Origin: Prochilodus magdalenae
Taxonomy: Eukaryota; Chordata; Actinopteri; Characiformes; Prochilodontidae
NCBI GenBank assembly: GCA_024036415.1
Contig: JAMWET010006979.1
Location: forward strand, 803,501 to 867,500
DNA length: 64,000 nucleotides
Reading direction: 5' to 3'
Made by a program: the position numbers and the translations under genes. Below, one piece after another: positions 57,427 to 64,000 of this stretch; the first letter of the stretch is position 1; every line of letters begins with the position of its first letter. The notes below the pieces were generated by a model. It was given only the letters and a program-made list of their open reading frames with translations, made no database searches and was not told where the DNA came from.

Positions 57427-59285
57427 AACTTAAAATGTTCCTCATGTCAGAGATCTGGGGTGATGTGGTTGCAGAAGTGTGATTCATAGGGTAGGTAGAG
57501 GATGAGAAAGATATTAGTACCCTTCCCTTTTGAGTAGCAAACTGACCATGCTTCAAAGGTAAGCAAGGAAACTAGCATACAACATGGGTGCAGAAATCAG
57601 TTGTCAAGCTTAACCAGGGCATTTGGTATGATGTTTTACCTGTGTGACAGATTAATGTGTTGTTCATATTCCCCGAATTTTGCTTTTAAATCATCTAACC
57701 ACTATTTTTTTTCTTGCCCCTTTGAGATCTACCTCAGTCCTTAAAAAAATATTTTAATGCTTTTTTAAACTTATCATAATAGGATTCTTATCTAATCTTA
57801 ATGAGAAAGGATTCTTTACCACAAAGGAATATTACCTTTGCACAAACCTGCTGAAACTCTGTTTAAATACTGGTAAAATACCTCCATATAAAAATGCATT
57901 TAACCCACATCTGATAATGTAGCTGAGAACTGATTTTAAAAAATGTAAGAGCTACCTGAGACATGGATGCCACAGCTTCACAAGCTGGCAGGTCCGTCTC
58001 TTTAGAAATGTCCGCAACCGACTGCCTTTTTAGCAGATATTCTTCATATGTACTCATGTAATCTGTTTTATTCGCACATTTAATTTATTTGCCAGTTTGT
58101 AATCTATAGCGATACGTTTGTTAACTGTTAACAATTGTAATAATTTAATGCTGTTTAATATTACACTTGGAAAACTTTCAGATTTTACATATTTCAACAC
58201 TGGATCATTTTTTTAAGCGCAATCCTTTATATAGTGAGGGCATTTAACTCTTTAGTATCAGCCTTTGAAATTTGCCTGTTTGTAATTATTGGGATGCTTT
58301 TTACATAATTAATAAGAATGGCAGTGAATATGCTCCCACTAAATGGTCAGTGATCAGTGATAGCCACTATAGCAGTAACAAACATTATGAACAACTGCTT
58401 CAAGCTGATCTACAATTGGCCTTAATTATGTCTTTTCATAAACATCCACTGGTAGACATTATGTAATAGGGATAATATGAACAAACACCAGTGATTGCAG
58501 AAATAAACAATCTGTCACTAAATGTAAGCTTAGAAGTGCCTATTTATCTGTTTGGATAAAGTGTATCCAGTGGACTATTGCATTTTACACAAAAACGCTT
58601 TTCCTGTGAATAACACATTGAGATCTAAGATGCTTTTTTCTTTTAAGCTTTAGTGGTCACTGCATACATCACATACTGCAAAAATGCCACAACAGTCTTC
58701 ATATTGGAATGCCCTGGAATTGTCAGGAAAGAAACATCTACTCCGTGACATCTGAGGATATTTACAAAAAAACAAAGTTCCATTTAGACTCTCTTCTAAC
58801 CCTAGTCTAACGCAACAGAGTAGAGCAGATAGGGTGACCGCCTAGCTCAGCTGGGCAGAATCAGTATCATTTAAGAGTCATTTCCACTTTGTGAGATGAA
58901 AATAGAGTGAATTAGATGTACATTAAAGTCAACGAGAGACAAACAAATTCTATATGTTGTAATGTTTTTGCCTATTTGCCTGAATCCAAAAGAAAACATT
59001 AAACCAACTGAATAAGACTCAAATTTAAAGACATTACATCAGTCTAACAATTTGCATTCCTTCTGAATGAAAACAGAAAAGTTCTGGAATTATGTAGATC
59101 TGAAACTAAAGCATTCTATCCCTTCAGTGAAGGTCTGTATGATGCTATTGTTATAGCTTCCTTTTTAAGCTATTTATTTTTTTTCTACTTTATGACACCT
59201 AATTGTGTTTTATTTCTTGTTGCTGCTGTCTGTCCTCCATAACTGTTATGAATTGAAATCATGCATTAAAATATGTCTCGACTGA
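57427..59285 (+). other. probable adamts8 3' untranslated region
   Basis: AT-rich sequence after the stop with scattered TATTTAT words and no other gene signal. Candidate ends are AATAAA at 58502-58507 and ATTAAA at 59265-59270. Confidence 0.5.
59265..59270 (+). terminator. candidate polyadenylation signal for adamts8
   Basis: ATTAAA followed about 20 bp later by a GT-rich element (ggtgtgttattgagtg), the usual arrangement for a cleavage site. An alternative AATAAA lies at 58502-58507. Confidence 0.5.
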
Positions 59286-60299
59286 ATTATGGTGTGTTAT
59301 TGAGTGCAACATCTAAATAAGTGGAAATGTTGTCAGTAAAAAAGGGGCCTCACTGGAGTTTCATGAACATGATTGCTAAGCCTTTACCCAAGGGGCCTAG
59401 AGACACTTCCCATCCAGGGAAAAAACTGAGAAGGTATTGAACAGTATTAAAAAAGTAGCAGGTACTAAAATGTCATTCATACACACAGACTACAGTGGGC
59501 CCAATAATTTGTGATTTTTCTGACAAATGGTGTGATTAAAAAATCATAATTTTCTGTGAACTGATGTAAGGGCCTTTTTAGGCCAAGAAGACTAGTGTTC
59601 CCATCTCTTCTGGCTTGAGATTGGGATGTAGCAAGCTAAGACACCAGTTTTGGTTGTGTTTATGTACACAGCACATGGGTTGTTTCTGACCTTATCTAGA
59701 GGTGGTTCACAAGCTTTGTTATTAGGTTCAGTTTTCCCACTTTGAATTTATAAAGGCAGCATTGTTGATAATAAAGGTTGCTATAAAAATGCAGTCCTTT
59801 GAATTTTAAAATTCAGTACAAAATCAGCCCCATATTTCCCCATTTAAAAGTAAAGAAAACATGTTTAATAATGTAGGAAAGTGCAATTTCAAATTAAATA
59901 TATTCAGTCATAGACTATAGATTAGTACCTGACCAGTATTAGGCCTCCAGCAATGTCAGTCTCCTTCAGCTTCTGTCTCTCCTTCTTCTTGTCTGTGTTC
60001 GGTAACATATTTATTTTTATTAAAGCCAGATTTATACGAACAGTTTAAAATAATAAGAGATTCAAACTTAATGATCTCTCTATTGACAAAATGACTTGTA
60101 TCCGTCTACAAGTTGGGGTCCACTTTATGTGACCTTTTTGGGAGGGGAGGGAGTTGGTTCATGTGTGTGTGACAGACGTGTGTATGGGATATTTACGGAA
60201 ATACGGAACAAACCACGTCCCATATTGGTTTAATACGAGACGCAACATTTAATGGCCAAAGACGATTCCGTATTTTACGGGACGGGTGGCGACCCTACC
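59286..60299. other. intergenic, no gene recognised
   Basis: No exon-like sequence. It lies between the adamts8 3' end and a Tc1-like remnant. Confidence 0.5.
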
Positions 60300-61085
60300 G
60301 AGCAGGGCACAGAGTGAGTGCATAAAAGTCACTAACGCTCAGTTGACTTAATAATCCAAAGTTCCAGACCCCCTCTGGGATTAACATTAGCACTAAATTG
60401 TGCACCAGGAACTTCATGGAATGGGTTTCCATGGCTGAAGATGCAAACCTTACATCATCAAACACAATGCCAAGCGACAGATGGAATGGTGTAAAGCACG
60501 CCACCACTGGACTCTAAGGCGGTGGAAACGTGTTCTGCGACATGCCAGGAGAACATTACCTACCTGACTGCATTGTGCCAACGATAATGTTTAGAGGAGG
60601 AGGAATAATGCTAGGGGGTTGTTTTTCTGGGCTGTTGGCCTAATGCCCCTTAGTTCCAGTGAGGGGAAATCCTAATGCTTCAGCATACCAAGACAGTTTG
60701 GAAAATTGTATGCTTCTTAATTTGTGGGAACAGTTTGGGGAAGCCCCTTTCCTGTTCCAGCATCACTATGTGCCAGTGCACAAAGCAAGGTCCAAAAAGG
60801 CATGACTGGGAGACTTTGGTGCCTTTGGGATAAACTAGAATTGAGATTGCGAGCAGGCTCTTCTAAAATCAGTCCAACTTCACAAACACTTTTCTTGATT
60901 AAAGGGGCAAAAATTCCCAGACACAATCCAAAATATTGTAGAATGTCTTCTTAGAAGAGTGGAACCTACAAAGTAGGGACTAACTTCATTAACGGCCCCT
61001 TTTGGTTTAGAATGGGATCTCATTAAAAACTCAGTAGGTGTGATTTGTAGGTGTCCCTTACTTTTGTCTATATAGCGTATCTTGG
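60300..61085 (+). pseudogene. Tc1/mariner-like transposase remnant
   Basis: Frames give [13 protein letters not shown] (60500-60540) and FQHHYVPVHKARSKKA (60757-60803), then the tail IVECLLRRVEP (60934-60966). The motifs resemble the remnant at 3600-4345. The right end 'gtgtcccttacttttgtcta' with 'tatagcgtat' looks like a Tc1-type terminus. Stops and frameshifts show it is inactive. Confidence 0.7.
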
Positions 61086-61529
61086 TCAATTTACATTCAG
61101 AGGAAAGAGGAAAGTGTGTAAATGATATTTTGATGGCCCATTCCTATATGTGTAGAGCTTCTAACTGAACCAAAGACGTTTATGGGATACTTTTGGTCTA
61201 AATGAAAAAGAATAACAATAGCTAGGCAGCCAAGATGCTCAACCAAAAGAAAAGAAAAGGAAACAAACAGAAATGAAAAAGGGATTAGGAACATACAGTG
61301 AACAGCTATAATATAAATACTGTATAAACAATATACAAGTTTATAAGTAAAAGCACCAAAAGTGAAAAGTAAATAAGTGTCTATTTAATATTAAGCTTAT
61401 CAAAACGTAGTTTTTAGTTACAGTCACGTTAAGCGGATAATTTCATTTGAGAGTGACAATATATATGACAAAGAAGTCATTTTCCACTGACAGTCAAATC
61501 TTTTGGGGTCAGTGAGGCAAGATAGAGGG

Positions 61530-61876
61530 AGCAGATACTGGAGAAAGCGCCACCACACGAACGGCATGCTGGGACAGAGTAGCTGGCCCAAAACAGTAAC
61601 ATACGGCGAGTTTTAAATACTTCTAATATTTCCGGATTGGTTTATCCCGGGAAGGTTTTACCATTAAGTCCGAACGAGGAATACACGGATTTAACGACAC
61701 ACCGGAATGTGAAGGTATCTTGGTAAAGGGAGGAAACTCCTCGTTCAAATGCCACCAACGACATGCTAGCGCTGCTAAAGCTAGCTAGCTCTCGCTAACT
61801 CGGACAGCTGGCTAGCTTCATGTTCGCGTTGTGTTCCAACAAACCTCCGAATTTATCCTCCTTCTGAATAAATTTG
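61530..61876 (+). promoter_or_regulatory. promoter-like region with putative noncoding first exon (possible zbtb44)
   Basis: CpG content rises here relative to the flanks. The region includes 'atttccggattggtttatcc' (an ETS-like TTCCGG and a CCAAT in inverse) and ends at an excellent splice donor, ttg|gtgagtaaac, at 61876/61877. In human the gene after ADAMTS8 in the same direction is ZBTB44, whose 5' end is noncoding as I recall. That synteny, not protein similarity, is the only link. Confidence 0.4.
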
Positions 61877-62814
61877 GTGAGTAAACCAGACGTTTATCTA
61901 CCCTATTCCTAACGTGTCGATACCCGAGTGGCGACTGAGCTCGGCTTATGACGGTCGGCGTCACGTAGCAAGCTAATGAGTTAGCTAGCTAGCTAACGGT
62001 GCCTGCCAAAATAGTACATGAGGACGCGGTTGTTTGTTGTTTTCACTTTTTTGTGGACTTATTCTTACCACCGCTTAGAGATAAATGGTCTCTGGTAACG
62101 CCACAGCGGTAACTAACTCGTTTTAGTAAGAAACTGGGGAGGAAAACAGGTTTTGTTTTTAATGTCGTCTGCCCCTCGCCTGCAGCTAGCCACAGCAGTC
62201 GCCTGGTTGACCGACTACGAACTGCCTGAACTAGTATGCTGTAGACTGTAGCAGGTGTTCATACAGATGTTGACAGCGACGGAGCGCTTTTAACGGGATA
62301 AACGTGAGCGCGCGCTAGCAGCACATAAACAAAAGCAACTCGTGTGTAGAGCCACGCCCCTTTAACTTTGCCTACAGCAGGCCTCCTCTGCACAGTGGCC
62401 CACAGATAACGGGGTTATAGCTGAAGAGTCTAGCTATAAAAATGCTGCGTGCTCATTTAGGTGGCGTGATGATTATCCGACCAAGGAAGCCGCACACAGT
62501 CCTTATCTAATCATCTGATGATTGAGTGGAATATTCACGTTTAACTGCCGGTGAACTACTTTTTGTTATCAGTCAGGCCACTGTTGGGTATTATATAAGT
62601 GAGGCATGGTTTGATATCAGTTATGAAATCTATCTTTATGTCTTTATAGATTCAGTTCAGTTTGGACAGTTTGCCGCTATGTGAAAGGAACAGTACATTT
62701 CAGGTGGAATAGAAGATCTGCCAGATAAGCGCATGACTAGGGGTGTAGCGTGCATGCCTAGATACTGTAATGCAGTGCAAGACTGTGACAATCCACACTT
62801 CGGAGATGTGACAG
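61877..62814. other. possible first intron or intergenic sequence
   Basis: No coding exon recognised. Moderately CpG-rich at the start, including gctagctagct repeats near 61980-61995. Confidence 0.4.
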
Positions 62815-63360
62815 TGTATCATAGAGATATGACAATTTATTAACGATGCTGTCTAATGCAACTGCATTGTTTGAACACCAATGTTTGTAAACAGTTAGCA
62901 CCAGTAAACACCTTTCATCTGCACTCTTCCTTGCTGGAAGAGTGTCTTAACTTGTATACATTGGAATGAAATGTCATTCCTCAGACCCCATGGTGCATCA
63001 CACAACAGTAGGATATTAGGCAGGAGTGCAGATACATAATGGAGTGGAACGAGTGCAGTATATACAATACATAAGCCAGACTACAGATGTACAGAACAAT
63101 AAATACACCAGACAAATAATACTAGACTGAACAACAAAACAGTATATATGACCAGACATCATATATTTGTATATATGCACATATAAATACTAAGCATGTA
63201 ATTACGCATTATAAAATTTCAATGCAAAACCCTGACAGTGTGCATTGTGGGGGTGTGGCACTATTTTATTTACACTATCTAATGTAACCTTATTGTTTAA
63301 ACACCGTTTTGTAAACAGTTAGCCCCAATCAACACCTTGCTGCAGCACTCTTCCTGGCCC
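62815..63360. repeat. diverged direct duplication (two copies of about 130 bp)
   Basis: Copy 1 at about 62815-62945 and copy 2 at about 63233-63360 share, in order, 'tgacagtgt', 'ctatctaatg'-like, 'attgtttgaacacc'-like, 'gtttgtaaacagttagc' and 'gcactcttcct'. They lie about 420 bp apart with unrelated sequence between. Confidence 0.75.
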
Positions 63361-64000
63361 TCGCTGTTGCGCGATTAGTAAGTTGCGCAACATCATCATT
63401 AGAGTCAACATACATATAAATATAGCTTATAAAGGAAATGTATGAAAATTATTGGAAAGAAATTGTCTAACTGCGCTTTGTGTTGGGCGTATGAAGCATT
63501 TTGGATCTAGAGTATGGCAGGTGGGGAGTTCATGGCCTTGTTCATGCCTGATGTTGGCACCTGTTTTGAATGATCACAAGTGCACAGAGGTATATGGTTT
63601 TACACTGGGCATTCCCAGAATCTCATGTGCATCTCTGGTCACCATCTATGATCAGATTTTATGACGTTGGTAGAGATACCACACCCATTTAATACATCAG
63701 TCCTTCACTGCATCCGTCGTCAGGCCAACATGTTCTGCAACTGCTCGTTGGTGTACATGTAGAGACTATTAGAAGGCTTTAGATTCCAAGGTCTGCCAAC
63801 ACAACTTGCAAAGAAGACCAGAAGAAAGAAATGTTCCATGTATTGAGATTGGATCACCGTAGGCATTGGGTTGAATTCACAGCTGTCTGTGAATTTAGTA
63901 GCTAGGTCTGTCTGAAGGCTGTGGGACCTCTCTGTCTACTGGGTATTTACTTCTCTCAGGTTGATTTTATCCTGGTATATGAGACCTGTGACTATATTCG
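63361..64000. other. no gene recognised up to the window edge
   Basis: Short frames only. A 70-codon frame (63452-63664) has no recognisable domain. Confidence 0.5.

Overview
This window comes from a vertebrate nuclear genome, almost certainly a ray-finned (teleost) fish. Two large multi-exon genes have canonical GT/AG introns. Introns and flanks are full of Tc1-like transposons, tRNA-derived SINEs, L2-type LINE tails, palindromic MITEs and CT/TA microsatellites typical of teleosts. The repeat types would fit an otophysan fish, but I cannot fix the species.

The core of the window is a divergent (head-to-head) pair of secreted metalloprotease genes. adamts15 lies on the minus strand (start codon at 39104, stop at 18441, 8 coding exons, 942 predicted residues). 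adamts8 lies on the plus strand (start at 46386, stop at 57426, 9 coding exons, 925 predicted residues). I chained every exon by reading splice donors and acceptors, and all phases close without a frameshift. Both proteins have the ADAMTS order: signal peptide, prodomain with a cysteine switch, furin site, zinc metalloprotease with HExxHxxGxxH-type motif and Met-turn, disintegrin-like, central thrombospondin repeat (TSR), Cys-rich, spacer, and two C-terminal TSRs. The same divergent ADAMTS8/ADAMTS15 arrangement is known on human chromosome 11, so this is conserved synteny. The second C-terminal TSR of adamts8 is absent from human ADAMTS8 as I recall that protein.

Layout: 1-16440 is gene-poor and holds a CT-rich tract, Tc1-like remnants, SINEs, an L2-type LINE tail and two solo LTRs. 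16440-18440 is probably the adamts15 3' UTR. 18441-39104 is adamts15. 39105-46385 is the 7.3-kb divergent intergenic interval: a GC-rich promoter at each end, and between them a 1.9-kb minisatellite in which a tRNA-type SINE is embedded, a perfect 88-bp AT-rich palindrome, a LINE remnant and a TA microsatellite. 46386-57426 is adamts8, followed by a probable 1.8-kb 3' UTR. 60300-61085 is another Tc1-like remnant. Near 61530-61876 a promoter-like stretch ends in a strong splice donor. By synteny with human (ADAMTS8 followed by ZBTB44 in the same direction) it may be the noncoding first exon of zbtb44, but no coding sequence is present to prove this.

The two proteases are expected to act outside the cell on proteoglycans such as versican and aggrecan. 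I found no operon, CRISPR, phage or other prokaryotic system. The most unusual non-genic structure is the minisatellite with the embedded SINE. The most notable coding feature is the extra TSR of adamts8.
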